A stretch of 64,000 nt of DNA, from assembly GCF_036417845.1 (NCBI RefSeq), contig NC_089978.1, positions 84,624,007 through 84,688,006 on the forward strand, given 5' to 3'. Positions 49,301 to 61,503 of this stretch are shown piece by piece (position 1 is the stretch's first letter; each line of letters begins with the position of its first letter). Source of the stretch: Apteryx mantelli (Eukaryota > Chordata > Aves > Apterygiformes > Apterygidae). Under the pieces are notes generated by a model. It ran no database searches, was not told the DNA's origin, and saw only the letters and a program-made list of their open reading frames with translations. The translations under genes were made by a program, and so were the position numbers.

Positions 49301-51627
49301 TTCAGACCTCTGAGGCTCTACCTAAAGTTTGAACTTATTTCTGGAACAGAGAAAACAATTAGGGCTGGTAGTCACTGAAGGCAGCAGAGTGTACAAGTTA
49401 TCCAGTCATATCTCTTCTCCCTGTTCCCACCTGTTTTCAGGAGATTTCATCATGGAAACAGTGATGGTGTAAGACGTGCTTATAAGTTCATTTAAATGTA
49501 CAAATGTGTAGCTGGCCTTGTATCAGTCTCTAGCTGGCTGATTGTTTCTGGAGTAGAATCAGGATTTATGGAACTTCAGACAAAACACTATTTTTTGTAT
49601 GAATTGAGAAGATTAAATCCTATGAGAAGAGGAACATGCTTATGCTCACAACACACCACTCAATTCTGTATTCAATTCTACTTGGCAAACAGGAGAATAA
49701 TTCTTATTATTAATTTTTTTGTGTGTAAATTTGCGCATTGTCCTAAGCAGAAGATTTTTTTTTTTAATCTCAGAAGGCTTTAAAAAAAGGAAACAAAAGA
49801 AATGTTATTAAAGCCATGAGAATCTGCATTCTAAAATTCCTTTTTCTTTTCATTTAATGCTAGTCAGAATACATAGGGGGATGCCTTAAGAATGTTATTA
49901 CTGTAAGACAATAGGTATATGAGGTACTTCATAAGTATACAAGGAAGTGTCTTTAGCCTTTAAGAATTTACAAAAATAGCAAATAGCAGTTTGTAGGTGT
50001 CACTGTTTTGGAACCACCATGCCCTGATAAGCAAACTGTAATATGATGACAGAGCCACCAAGGGAAAGGGCGGCGTCAGAGACCTTGGTTAAAAGTTTAC
50101 TAGTCTGATTAACCTCTCAGTTAGCAGCTGTAAAGAGAAACTGTTGGAAGAGGAATAACACATGATCTCTTGCATAGCAAGTGAAAGGTTGAGGTATTTT
50201 TGAGGGTCACAGCTGGTGTAAGGACCAAAATGTGTTTTTTGGCTCAAGATCAGTGGATTATGTCAGTCTTGCTTGCTTAAACCTGCTGCAGAGTAGCCCC
50301 CAACCTTAGCACTGCAGTTTCCAATAAAATATATTCAGCTACTTGTTGTTTATTAACTAAAGAAATCCTTTCTATCAAGTCATGGTGATATATAGAAATT
50401 GTTTTAAAGGCCTGAAGACTCTGGCATCTTCAAGAGATGCCTGAAAAATTCACCTAAAATAGGTCAATATTTTCTGATCAGATACCATTCCCACATTAGC
50501 TGTTTAATTTTTATTCTTTTGAAATAACAAAGGCTTGAGAAAAAGTCTGAAATGAAGAACCAATCCACATAATTTCATCTGTCTGCTGTAAATGTTAATA
50601 TAAACTAATATAATGTGAGTGTTCAAGTTTTCTAAAACTTTGAAATGTCGTATATTTTATGAGTAGTTCTTGATGTACATATATAACTTCTGCATATATC
50701 AATAGTTGTTTAATGCTTCCTGACAAAAAAATGGACCTCTGGTTTATTGGTCAAGGCAAAGAATGTGATTCTGTGTCATACAGAAGAGTGGCAACAACAA
50801 ACAAATTTGTAAAAAACATAGCTTTGCTACATGTTACTCCCTACTCCAGATTAGGCTTGTAAAACCTATACCTTTGATTTTAACTAAGGGGTTAGTTATG
50901 AGAAATCAAATGGAAACTTGTGTTTATTAAATAAAAAAAAAACTGCACACACACAGAGCACAGATAGCCAAACATCTCAGCATTTATAGGATTTGTGAAG
51001 AAATCTTGCTAAGTTAGGGTATGACTACAGGGACAGACTGAGTTGGGGGGAAAAAAAAAAGAAAAAACACATCACCTTATAATATGGATTTTCTGGACCC
51101 ACCTTTCTTTCTTTTTCTAATATTCTATATCATTGCAACTTTAACGAAGTTAATTTTTAATCAGATGCTTGAAAACTGTGAAGAATGGAAAAAAGATATT
51201 TAAATAAGAGTTCCCAAAAGTTGAGACATAAGTCAGTTTTTCTGAGAAGGATTACTTTACATATGTATTCTAGAAAGAGGGCAGCAATTGGATTTGGGTC
51301 TTGCAGTAAACTTCCATGTCACTGCAACTTTCAGATTAAATTAGTGTAGTATGTACTTACAAATCTGCCCTTGAAGATTTTCAGGAAGCTAGTACAGTGT
51401 GTATTCGACAGCCTGAGGACATTGTTTTGTTATTCAAAAAACTGTTACAGCGGTAGATCCCAGACATTTTCTAACAGACTATATAAATTTGTGTGATAGA
51501 CAAATGCACTGATTCTCTGAAAACAGCATTTATAATTCAACTCAGTTTGTTGACACCAATACTGTAAAAACCCTAAATTATGTTTTTCTGGCTCATAGGT
51601 ATGTGCGAGGAGGGGGAATTATGTTGC

Positions 51628-51648
51628 TTTTTTTTTTTTTTTTTTTTT
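51628..51648 (+). repeat. Poly(T) run of 21
   Basis: An uninterrupted T run in the TCEANC intron about 650 bp before the coding exon. No retrotransposon body was recognised beside it. Confidence 0.9.
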
Positions 51649-52304
51649 CTCCAAGGGGTGTCATTTGCTAACAGTATCTAGATTTTAAACATCAACAAGT
51701 GTTCATCTGGCTCTTCTGGTGAAAAATGCTCAATTTCAGAACTCAGTTGCTCCTCAGTAGTCCAATGGATCTGGAGTCTACTAATGTACAAAGCATTGTG
51801 TAAAATCTATCTCTAGTCTCAGAAGTTTGGCAGAGTGGTTGTGTAGTTACCTGTGTTCTTGCAATAGTTGAGAATTTGCTTGTGTACTTCTGATTTGGCA
51901 TACTTGCATAGAAAAAAAGTAGGACAAGCAGTGTCTTTGTTACTGTGTTTTTTTGGCAAGAAACTATGCTTTTCCTTAAAAACTAGTCTCATGCCCTACT
52001 TTTTAAATTAACCCCACTCCAGCAGAAGTTCCTAAGCTCTTCTCTGTCCAGCCAGTATTTTCCTTTCACAAGTTAAACTAGCTTGCCCACTTGCACATTG
52101 CCAGGATTCAGGCTCCTCCGCATTTTGCTTTTGCCATGCCCACTATACACAGTTTCATGAAAAAGTTGACAAAAACAGTGATATATACAAATAAAATAGT
52201 GTAAATAGCATACAACAAAAAGAAAACCTTGTGAAAATATTAAAAAATGAATTAATAGATGACATAACTATAGTAAATATGATCAAACTTTTTTTGGCTT
52301 TCAG

Positions 52305-52312
52305 GTTTAAAA
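52305..52312 (+). other. TCEANC: 5' UTR piece of the TCEANC coding exon and splice acceptor
   Basis: Eight bases, GTTTAAAA, between the acceptor (TTGGCTTTCAG) and the ATG. In one frame this reads TAA and ends the short upstream frame from ATG 41338; in another it reads through into the main ATG. Confidence 0.8.
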
Positions 52313-53395
52313 ATGTCTGACCAGAAAAATGTTGTGCACAGATCCCATTGTATTGAAAAGCTACTGTCTGAGAATAATTTCCAAGATATTGAAAATCATC
52401 TTAAAGAGCTTGAAGGTATTGATATGACTATCGAATATCTTCAGGGGACAGAAGCTGCCAAGGCTGTATACCGAGTACTCAAGAGCTGCCCTTCAGCAGT
52501 GTTGAAAAAGAAAGCAAAGCATTTATTATGTAGGTGGAAAGCACTTTACAAGAATAACTGTGTTCACTCAATGCAGGTTAAAAAGTCAGATTCTGTGTAT
52601 TTGGAAGAAGACAATGAACATCTCGGTCTGATTCCCAAAGAACAGTCACTGTCGGATGGAGCACATCAGCAGGAGGTAGTAGATGCTGCTAGTTCTAAAA
52701 TTTTGGTCCCATCACAAAGTGTTACCAAAAGTGTGGTATATAATGACCCAGAAAATGTGGATCATCAGCTTTCTCCTTTGGAAGAACGGCATACTAATAA
52801 TGCAGATTCTAGACCTCTTGTTGATGAAGCAAGCTTGCAGCAGGATCACATGAAAGCTCTGAGATGTAAATGCACAGATCTTCTTTATAAAGCTTTGACT
52901 GGTTCTGCTGAAGACAAAGAAACCAATAAATGGCTAGAGATGTCAAAAGAAATTGAAGACCATATATTTGCTCTTCATGCTAAAAATGACAAGAAGTATA
53001 AAAATTGCATCAGAAGCAAAATCTCTAACTTGAAGAACCCTAAAAGTTGTCACTTAAAACATAACCTCTCTTCAGGGACTTTGAGTCCAAAGGCCTTTGC
53101 TGAGATGACATCGATGGAAATGGCCAGTGATGAACTGAAACAGCTCAGGGCTCTCTACACAGAATCCTCTGTTCAAGAACATCAGCTTCCACAAGTCATT
53201 AATGGCACACAGACAAACAAAATAAAGTGTAGGCGCTGTGAAAAATTTGATTGCAGTGTCACAGTGATTGCCAGAGGAACTCTCTTTCTTCCAGGCTGGG
53301 TACGAAACACAAATCCAGATGACCAAATGATGACTTACGTTATTTGTAATGCATGTGGAGAACAATGGTATCATAGCAGATGGGTCTGTTTGTAA
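52313..53395 (+). CDS. TCEANC: TCEANC, TFIIS-like elongation factor, whole coding frame in one exon
   Basis: 360 residues, close to the roughly 351 of the human protein I recall. TCEANC (transcription elongation factor A N-terminal and central domain containing) is a poorly studied relative of TFIIS (TCEA), presumably nuclear and binding RNA polymerase II. Domains: TFIIS N-terminal (LW) helical bundle about 8-78 (YRVLKSCPSAVLKKKAKHLL, RWKALYK); poorly conserved linker 80-175; central domain about 176-290 (RCKCTDLLYKAL, YKNCIRSKISNLKNPK, EMTSMEMASDELKQLR); zinc ribbon 303-358 with Cys306, Cys309, Cys345 and Cys348 (KIKCRRC, VICNAC). The start at 52313 has A at -3 and lies 8 bases after the acceptor AG (52303-52304), as expected for a one-coding-exon gene with non-coding 5' exons. 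The TFIIS catalytic Asp-Glu pair is Asp336-Asp337 here. An in-frame upstream extension is possible (see findings). Confidence 0.95.
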   Translation: MSDQKNVVHRSHCIEKLLSENNFQDIENHLKELEGIDMTIEYLQGTEAAKAVYRVLKSCPSAVLKKKAKHLLCRWKALYKNNCVHSMQVKKSDSVYLEEDNEHLGLIPKEQSLSDGAHQQEVVDAASSKILVPSQSVTKSVVYNDPENVDHQLSPLEERHTNNADSRPLVDEASLQQDHMKALRCKCTDLLYKALTGSAEDKETNKWLEMSKEIEDHIFALHAKNDKKYKNCIRSKISNLKNPKSCHLKHNLSSGTLSPKAFAEMTSMEMASDELKQLRALYTESSVQEHQLPQVINGTQTNKIKCRRCEKFDCSVTVIARGTLFLPGWVRNTNPDDQMMTYVICNACGEQWYHSRWVCL

Positions 53396-53534
53396 TACTG
53401 TAACTCTTATTAAGTGATTTAGAAACAAAAATTGCAAAATGTTAAAATACTGATACATGGATATGAGAAGGCACCTCTTTTGAAACTGTGTAATTTACAG
53501 TTTATATTGATATTATTATGTAGATGCTGCAACT

Positions 53535-53540
53535 AATAAA
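53535..53540 (+). terminator. Poly(A) signal candidate for TCEANC
   Basis: Exact AATAAA 140 bases after the stop codon, followed within about 35 bases by T-rich sequence ('ttatttttgaaggtg'). It gives a very short 3' UTR. Confidence 0.5.
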
Positions 53541-53639
53541 TTGCAAGATGTCAGTTTAAAAAAAATTGCTAGGTTATTTTTGAAGGTGATTTGATCAAAT
53601 CTGTGATTTCTTTTTATAAATATCTCTGTCAATGAGTTT

Positions 53640-53660
53640 AAAACAACAACAACAACAAAA
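53640..53660. repeat. (CAA)n / A-rich microsatellite
   Basis: Five CAA units running into an A run, just after the TCEANC coding exon. Confidence 0.85.
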
Positions 53661-54239
53661 AATGGTTAATGTGATAGCTGAGAGAGGAATATCCACTAGT
53701 AAATCCATTAGAAATATTCCAAATACTGCAAAATCTTCTTTTTTTTTTTTTTCCACAGAGGTACTGGTTACTTGGAATTTTAGTTATCTTCAGCAGGAGT
53801 TATTTCGCAGAACATGAGTTTATAGTAAACAAACTCTTTACAAAACTGCTGTTCACATACTTTCATGCCTTGTGAAATGTTCAGTGTGGATTCACTCCTT
53901 AATTAAATCACTTTTTGCACATAAGTGTAAGATAATTATTACCTCTTAAACCAATTTATTTAAAAGCAAAAGAATGAAAAATGGTGTATAAGAGTGGGGA
54001 AGGCAGCTAGCAAATGAAAGCAAAAATGCACTTCTGTTTTAGCTTTTTGTGCTGTTGGGAAAAAATTAGGGAAGATTGCTTATCATATCAATATGACTTA
54101 CGACACAGTCTATCAGTTTGAAGCTCAGACTTGCACTGTTAGATGTTATGTACTGCGCCTGTTAAGAAATTCATGCATAATTGGACAGTGGTTTATTTCA
54201 GGAAATTATGTAAACCCATTATTAAATTTATCTTTCTTC

Positions 54240-54249
54240 AATAAATAAA
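54240..54249 (+). terminator. Second poly(A) signal candidate for TCEANC
   Basis: Overlapping AATAAATAAA gives two hexamers. A longer 3' UTR of about 0.85 kb would end here. A further AATAAA lies at 54353. Confidence 0.45.
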
Positions 54250-54399
54250 TGTATGAAGTTAATCACTTTTTGAACGGATATCCTCTCTTGAACTGGGACA
54301 TCAGCCACTAACTAACACTATTTATTCATTTAAGAACAAAACAGACTTTTAAAATAAAATCCTCTGAACTGAGCAAATTAATGTTTTTATGTCATGCAG

Positions 54400-57300
54400 G
54401 TTACCCAGAAAAATGAATAGAAAGAGATTTAATAGCTAAAGTTTTTATAAATCCCTTTTGTTCCAGAGTCAACAGTGACTGTATACACTGGAACTATTTA
54501 TTTATCAGAAAAAATTGTACCACCTTAATGTTCTTCTCACTCAAGTATCAGTCCTGTTTTTTCTCAGAAGCTTAAAGTTATCCAGAAATCAGCCATCCAG
54601 ATACTTTGAATGGAGCATGTAACAGAAGTCAGAGAGATATTTCCTTTCTCAGTTGCTAGAAGCATCAAAGGTAGGGCATCGTATGCAGCTGTGTCTGTAA
54701 AAGAATATGTTCATACTCTGTGTCCCTACTTTGTTTTCTGCCTTGGTTTTTACTTACTATAGGTTCTTAAATGATAAAGAAAATGGATCTTCCATTGAGT
54801 TCTAATTTTCTGAGGGTGTGAATGCGTCAACTCATGGACCTAAGGAATGGAGTGAAAAATACACCTACCCTGCCTGAGAGGTTTGAGTCTTGCAGCAAAG
54901 CAGTATCACTGTCAGGAAACATAACCTTCATAGAAGTTTCTTTGTTTGAGTACTTACTAGTTGGTGAAATGGGTCAATAAGTTGACAAAGTTATGCTCTA
55001 AGCACAAAGGAAGTTACAAACATAATAAAACTACATACTTGGCATTAATATAGATATCTTTTCAAAATACACAACAGGTATTTTGCAATTCAAGGCTAAA
55101 ATTCATTAGCTTGAGCAGAGAAACCTATCGAGTACCTGCCTGAGGAATTAAGGACAGTTCCTGCACCCCTCTATCTATAACACAGCTGAGGCTTCTCAGC
55201 TTCTCTAGGCTAACACGCTATCCTGGAGCTTTCCAGCCATGTGAGCCAGCAGGAGAAGCAGGGAGATAAGATGAGAAAATAGCTGTTGGTGAGTTAAAGC
55301 CAACTAGGACTAAAAATAAAACAGGCTTTTATCTGAAAGTGGTGAAAATAGTGTAACCTGATTATATGTGGTACTTACTATTATTCTATAGGTATAAACA
55401 AGAAAAATCTTTCATTCTTTGAAGCTAGCAGTGTGAATACCTTCAGCAAAGTCATTGGCTGTGGCATTACTCAGATTTTATCATGTGAAAATTAAATATT
55501 TTAATTGAATTGAGCTAATGTAAAACAAATATTGAAGCATTAGGACAGACCCTCAGTATTCAAAGGTGTAACCAGTCAGTTAATATCTGGCCTTTCCAAC
55601 ACTTACAGATGTGCTGGAATTGATGCCTTTAAGGAGTCCTGTTTGTTTATGTGGAATTCTGTGCAAAATATCATATTTAGCTTTTAATAAAACCATAAGA
55701 AAACAAAACACTTCAATGGTTCACAGTAAGCACAGACTTCTGTGCTGTCACTTTGGAGGTCATGGTCCTATTGAGAGATGTACATTAGTACAGCACTATA
55801 TAAGAACATTGTGTAGCAAGACACTTTATTTTAGCTATGAACAGCGGACACTCATAATTTCTGCCTGCAGATGGTTTTGAAGCCATTCCAGTAATGTACA
55901 GCTCATCCAAGTTTTGTCCTAGAGAAGGGAAATGTTAAAAGAAATGGACAGCCTTTTTAAGAGACAGAATATATTTCAGAAGTAAAATCGGTAGTCCTAA
56001 TACTGACTATAGTTGTGACATAATGCGAAACATCATTTTCTTTTAAACTGCCATCGCTAAATGTACAGCGCTAAGCTGTACGCTCCAACACAGCTGAAGT
56101 TTTCTACAGAGCTCTATTTACTGAGCAGTTAAAGAATAAACAGGGTCTATGCTGAAATTTTCTAGATCATTGAACACATTTGCCTCAGTGCTGATCTGGG
56201 TGAACTGTTCCTGCAGCAGCAGCGGAAGGGTTAACTTTCCAGTCCTTTCACTTCTAGTCCTTTCTCCTAAGACTGGGGAATAACAATATCCAGTTACCAA
56301 CAACTGCAGTCGCTGTTCACAGTAGAGAAACAATTGTGAGTAACTACATAGCCAAATCAATTTTAACCATGCCGCCTTTGCAACTGTCCTTTAAACTTTC
56401 TTTCACCTGTTTGGAATTGACAGCAGTTAGTACTCTTACGGTGAGTTCTCAGTAGTTTTGTAATTCTAAATTCAGAATTTTTAAGTGGTTTTCTATGGTA
56501 ATAAGACATGAGCAGGCATTCCTCCATTGCCTTCCTTCCCAATAACAATTGAACCGATAGCTGTCTTTAACTAGTCTTGTTACAAGGATAGACATTAAAA
56601 GATGAGGGTGTTTCTGTAAATTTTGTGAAATTCAATAATCATGACAACAAAAGGAATTTACACTCTTACTGAAATAGTCAGAGCCCTTAGAGCTACCTAT
56701 TCTGTTTAAGCTGCTAATCCCTAATCCACACACACATAGTTTCTGGGTTGTTGGTATGACCTTAAAGCCAGGCACAGAATATGCTGCTTCTTGCCCAGAT
56801 AGTAGTTTGGGATAGGGAAGAGATCTGGGAATGGTGGTAGAAATTAACAGAATGTATTGGGCAGGGGGGGAGTGAACAGAGGTCATTGCAAGTATGGTCA
56901 GGCCCCAAATCTGTAGGAAACCAGGCTTTATTAGCTCCAGTGCTGATGAAGAAACTTGTCCAGATTCAGTTTCACCTTATGCCTAGTTCATGTTCACAAA
57001 TGTGCTGCTCACAACTTCATTTAACAGTTGGTAAAACTGTATATGAAACCATTGATTATTGTATTACCTTCTTGATCATCTTATCTTACGCTATTATTTT
57101 CACCTAACTCAGTTCATCACCACTGTAGCCATTTTTCCATCTGTGTTTGTATCCAAGCCTGTTTCCTAGAAAGCAGATGTCATCTGTCGTGTCACTGTGT
57201 ATCTGAATGCACTACAGATGTGCCATGCCAAGTGTGAGAGACAATCATTCAAATCATATAGACTTTCTGCTGTTATTTAAAAAGGCGTAGTCTTAGTTTC

Positions 57301-58804
57301 ACTATGCAAAGTACTGCTCCTGGCTGCGGTTTGTCAATAGGTTATATTGTTCCTACCTAGACTGTGTAACAGAGCAGGCTTGTAATGTTTGACTGGATAA
57401 GACTATATGCCTTGGCTCAAAATGGCTCTAAAATGTCAACTTGCAACTACACAGAGTACACGTCAGCATGAGGGACCAGATAACTGGAATACAGGAAGTG
57501 TCAGACTCCAGAAGCAAAAATAAAAGGAAAACTTTCAAAAAAGATTCTTTTTGTGTGTTGAAGACTTCCTTTTTACATTTGTTCCTGATGGGAAAAATTT
57601 CTTAACTTTTTAAAGCAGAGACAATTTTTTTTGATATGCTGTTTAGCATATCTATGGTGCTACTCCACAAAGCAGCAGGGTGACATTAGAGGTACTCCAG
57701 AGTATGCAGGGTAAGGCTTAAGGGCATCTTTGTCTTCACTGGGATTTTCCAGAAACACTGGCTGTAAATTTGCACACAGCTACTTCCTGAATCCTATGAT
57801 TTATTAGTAAGGTTTTAGATGTAGATTGTACTCAAAGCTTAAGCAGCTTACAGCTGCAAGACTTTTACTATGTGGCTTAGGATGATTATAGCTAAATTCA
57901 CAATTAATTTCACCCAATTTTTAATGTAAAAGCAAAGATATTATGCTGAGAAGGATTTTATTAATAAACAGGACTTGATATTGCTTCCTTAACATTTAAT
58001 GACAAAACTCCTGCTGGTTCCAAGAGTTTCATTGCAAGATCCATTGCATTCCATTCTATTAAGGGCCTCTTATAGCTCCCTCACAACTATTTTACTATAG
58101 CACTTTTCAGGGGAATATTCTGCTGCCATTTGTGGTTTATATCTCTTTCTTCCTTTCCTAGCCAAAGGAAAGTTGTGCTGTTTATTTAAAATGTATTCAT
58201 TTCAGTCTGCTGTGCTATGTACATTTGTTATTGAAGACAAGAACTGCATCTCTTCAAACAAAAAAAGAGCCACTTGTTTTCAGGAACAAAGAAAATTTAC
58301 CTGGTAACACTATTAGCCTGGGGCTGAGAAGCAAATTTGTTGAATCACAGTCCTTCAGGAAATCTTTTGTAATGGCCCAGTTCATTGAGTGCCTTAAGAC
58401 AAGGAAAGAAACAAGAGCACTTTGATAATTTCTTGGATTGCTTGGGGACTTGCTTGCTGTATTCTGGTATTAGCAGAGCAATAAAGGCAGATGACTTCAT
58501 ATCCCCTTATTTTGTACCGCTGTAATTCAGCCAGGAGGTGACAAAGTTATGTTTTATTGAGGCCATGTCATCACTTGCCAGGATGGGACAAAGTCTCCTT
58601 GCCAGCTACGGATGGTAAAAAGCATTATTCACAAGCTCTGCTGATACAGAACTTTCTCTTACACACACACAAAAAAAATGTCCTTTATTTGCCACTGGGA
58701 TGTTACTCCAAGCTATTTGCTAGCCCATGTGACATCAAAACAATTATCTATTCATGAATACCACTATGGGAATAAAATCCTTAAGGTCCAAAATCAGCTT
58801 CCTG
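54400..58804. other. Intergenic DNA between TCEANC and the next promoter, left part
   Basis: AT-rich and without recognisable genes, CpG islands or named repeats. The open frames are at most 89 codons and match nothing I know. Confidence 0.6.
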
Positions 58805-59235
58805 ATGCATACGCCCGTGAGGCAGCAGCAGGCGCGGGTCGCTCGCACAGGGAGGTGGGCTAGCAGCCCAAGGGTGACAAGGCAGACTGGGGCCGTGCGT
58901 CCAGCAAAAAGGGCCGCAGTGCCCCGGTGCCCAAAGAATAGCAGAGCCATCCCGCCGGCAATAGCCAGGACTAGCCTGGAGTCGGTGAACACCAGAGGAG
59001 CCTGCAGCAGCGAGGCTGGGCCGAGGGGGGTCAGGGTGTGCGGAGGAGGCTGCATGGCACAGGCAGCCCCTGGGCAAAGGCTGGAGCCAAAACGCGGCCC
59101 CGTGCACAAGGGGATCCCGAGGCGGCAGCGGCCCTCGTGCTCTCCTGCCTGGCCCCACACAGCACTGGGGCCAGTCCGGGGCCAGCCAGCTGCACAGCTG
59201 GAGCAGGCCTGAGGCAGGGGCATCATCGGTGCAAT
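58805..59235. other. Isolated GC-rich patch, origin unknown
   Basis: About 430 bp of roughly two-thirds G+C with some 20 CpGs, with sharp borders against AT-rich flanks. Both strands are open for about 150-160 codons in more than one frame, which is what high G+C alone gives. The minus-strand frame 58744-59226 contains a hydrophobic stretch (LVLAIAGGMALLFFG), but I recognise no family. No promoter elements or strong splice sites stand out. It could be an orphan CpG island, an old retrocopy or an unknown repeat. Confidence 0.55.
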
Positions 59236-61179
59236 CTAAAATCAGAATGATTTTGGTGTACACGTTTCAAAACAGTGCTTAGCTGGGTGTTTTTCCATCT
59301 GTTCCTAAGAACTGGCAGATCTACTTCAGGTGCACAGTTACAGGCCCGTCAAGGACATAATTCATTCTTGAATTTTTCCTTCTTCTACAGCAACTATTTG
59401 TTTTGTTATATATGTTAATAATAGGGTGGAAGAGATGCAAAAAGCAGTTTCAGTCCCTGATCCTCAAGCATGCATCCATATGCTTAATTTTAACCATAAG
59501 AGTAACTCCATTAATACCTTTACAAAATCATAGTCATAACAGGCCATGATTATGCCATGTTCCTTTTTTTAATTACTGTTCCAATATAAAAGAAATAAAG
59601 ATAAATCTTGTCACATAAGTTGAGGAAGAATTTTGTTTCTAACTAGAATTTTAAAATCTCCCTAAATGTGCCCAGGTTCTGAGAACAAGTGTTGTCTCAA
59701 GAAAAAAAAAAAAAAAAAAAGTAGCTTCATCCCAAAAGATACTAATGCAAAATAATTATTTCCTCCACTTCTAACTACAGATTTTTTTTTCTTTTCAAAT
59801 CACATAATAATACCATAAATGATCAGAACTTATGTCTTAGAATCATCATAATTTAACTACGCCATTTTCTACCCCCAGCACTTCCTCATAACTTCAGCAT
59901 TGGATAAATTCTGATCCCAAGAAAAAAGTACTGACGAATTTTTAAAGTCCAGCTTTGTTAAATAAGAATGGGTCTCCTATCACCAGATTTGCCTCTAGCA
60001 TGGACTGCCTTTTAATTATCTTGCTCTTGTCAGTAGGAGACATTTCCTTTTGCTAATACTGGAATCTTGTTTTCCACTCCTTAGGCCATGTTGTAAATCT
60101 GATCCAAAAAGAGATGATTGTGCAAATGGTAAAGTCAGTCCAGCTGCATCTCCCTTACTGCATGTGAAGTCTGTTAGAGCAGGCTGGTATGCTTCAAATA
60201 CTTTTCCCTTAAGTCTATAATCACCCATTCCTGTCGATGATGTGGAAACCTCTTTAAATAAATGCTTTTTTTGGTTTTATTTACATTTTGCCCTAACCTT
60301 CTAAGGTGTTGTAGGAACGCAGAAAATATTCTATCACCAGTCCCTTTAGATTTATTTCTTGTAATATTGCTGAAACTTACGGTCAGGTTGGCCTTTTCTG
60401 AATGATTACAGAAAAAAAAGTGTTTGACTAAATACTCCTTTTGAATAGCACCCTTCAAGATTTTATTTAGTTCTTTCATTGATACCTATATTTAAATCTC
60501 TCTGGCAGTAAAGTGAAGCTGCCCTGCAATCATGAATCTGCCTCTGTGGGCCTCTGGTGCAGACAACACTAATACTACTACTATTAATAAACAACTCTCA
60601 ACTGCCACTAATATATAAAGGTGCAATTTTAAAGCATAATTCAGAGCTTTCTAGAGCAAAAAAGTCGTATCTTCTTGCAACAGAAAAATGATTTATTTTT
60701 TAAATATTGCACAATAGTGTAATAACTCAGAAGTATCGCCATGCATTGATACCTACTATCAATATATTGTATCATATTATTACATCAGCGTATTGATACT
60801 AAGTGCCCCATAGCAGCTTACTAAGACCAAAAGTTTTTTTCTGGTCATGAACAGGTGGATGAACAAAAATATCCCAGTCTGTTTTTTCCCTACTTACAGG
60901 GGACATTTGTTTTATTCTACTTATTCTAAACGGGGACTCCCACGGGAATTCCCAGCCCCGAGACGTTTATGCTAAACACTTGCCAGGAAGAGGAGCTTTC
61001 CTCAGTACACATCTCTCCGGAGTGTTTACTTTCAATAAACGTGTCAAAAAATGAGTACAGTTAGATAATAAGCTTTATTAAGAACATCCCAGAGGGAATC
61101 CTCGGTTTGCGAGAAGCTCGCTTGTTGCGGCCCTGTGTGTTTGTCTCACCCTGGCCCCCATGTTCTGCTTTAAAGCGCG
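59236..61179. other. Intergenic DNA, right part
   Basis: AT-rich up to about 60.93 kb, with a 19-base A run (59702-59720), then rising G+C as the next CpG island begins. No gene seen. Confidence 0.6.
59702..59720 (+). repeat. Poly(A) run of 19
   Basis: An uninterrupted A run. No retrotransposed body recognised directly upstream. Confidence 0.9.
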
Positions 61180-61503
61180 GTAAGTATTTATTCCCCTCCC
61201 GCACCGAAAGGGCGCCCCGCGCTGCGGTGCCACCACAGCGCCGGCCCGCGCCCGGCCCCTGGCGCCGGTGCCCGGCTGCGGGCAGCAGCGTGAGGACGCG
61301 GGGCCGGGGCAGCGGGGGGCAGCTCTGCCGGCCCCCCCCGCTCCCGGCACAGCCCGCCCGCCGCCGCGGCCCGCGGTGCTCGGCGCTGCGCGGTCCCAAC
61401 GGCCACAACGGCCCCGCCCCCAACGCGTTCCGCCTGGGCGGGGCGCAGAGCCACACCCCCTCCCCGCCCCCGGGTGGGAGGGGCAGACGGGGCGGGCTCG
61501 GCC

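Larger units (their letters stand above)
41359..52304 (+). other. TCEANC: TCEANC first intron, 10.9 kb
   Basis: Runs from the donor at 41359 to the acceptor TTTTTTTGGCTTTCAG ending at 52304. It contains a candidate alternative non-coding exon (45281-45433), an old MIR-like fragment (46255-46375), an 18-base T run followed by AG at 43786-43805 and a 21-base T run at 51628-51648. Nothing coding is recognised. Confidence 0.65.

Noticed and set aside
53072-53458. A 128-codon minus-strand frame overlapping the end of TCEANC
   Set aside because: A shadow of the conserved TCEANC zinc-ribbon coding sequence on the other strand.
58744-59263. Protein-coding gene in the GC-rich patch (160-codon frames on the minus strand, 152 on the plus)
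   Set aside because: Comparable frames on both strands, no recognised domain, no splice or start context. Kept only as an unexplained patch.
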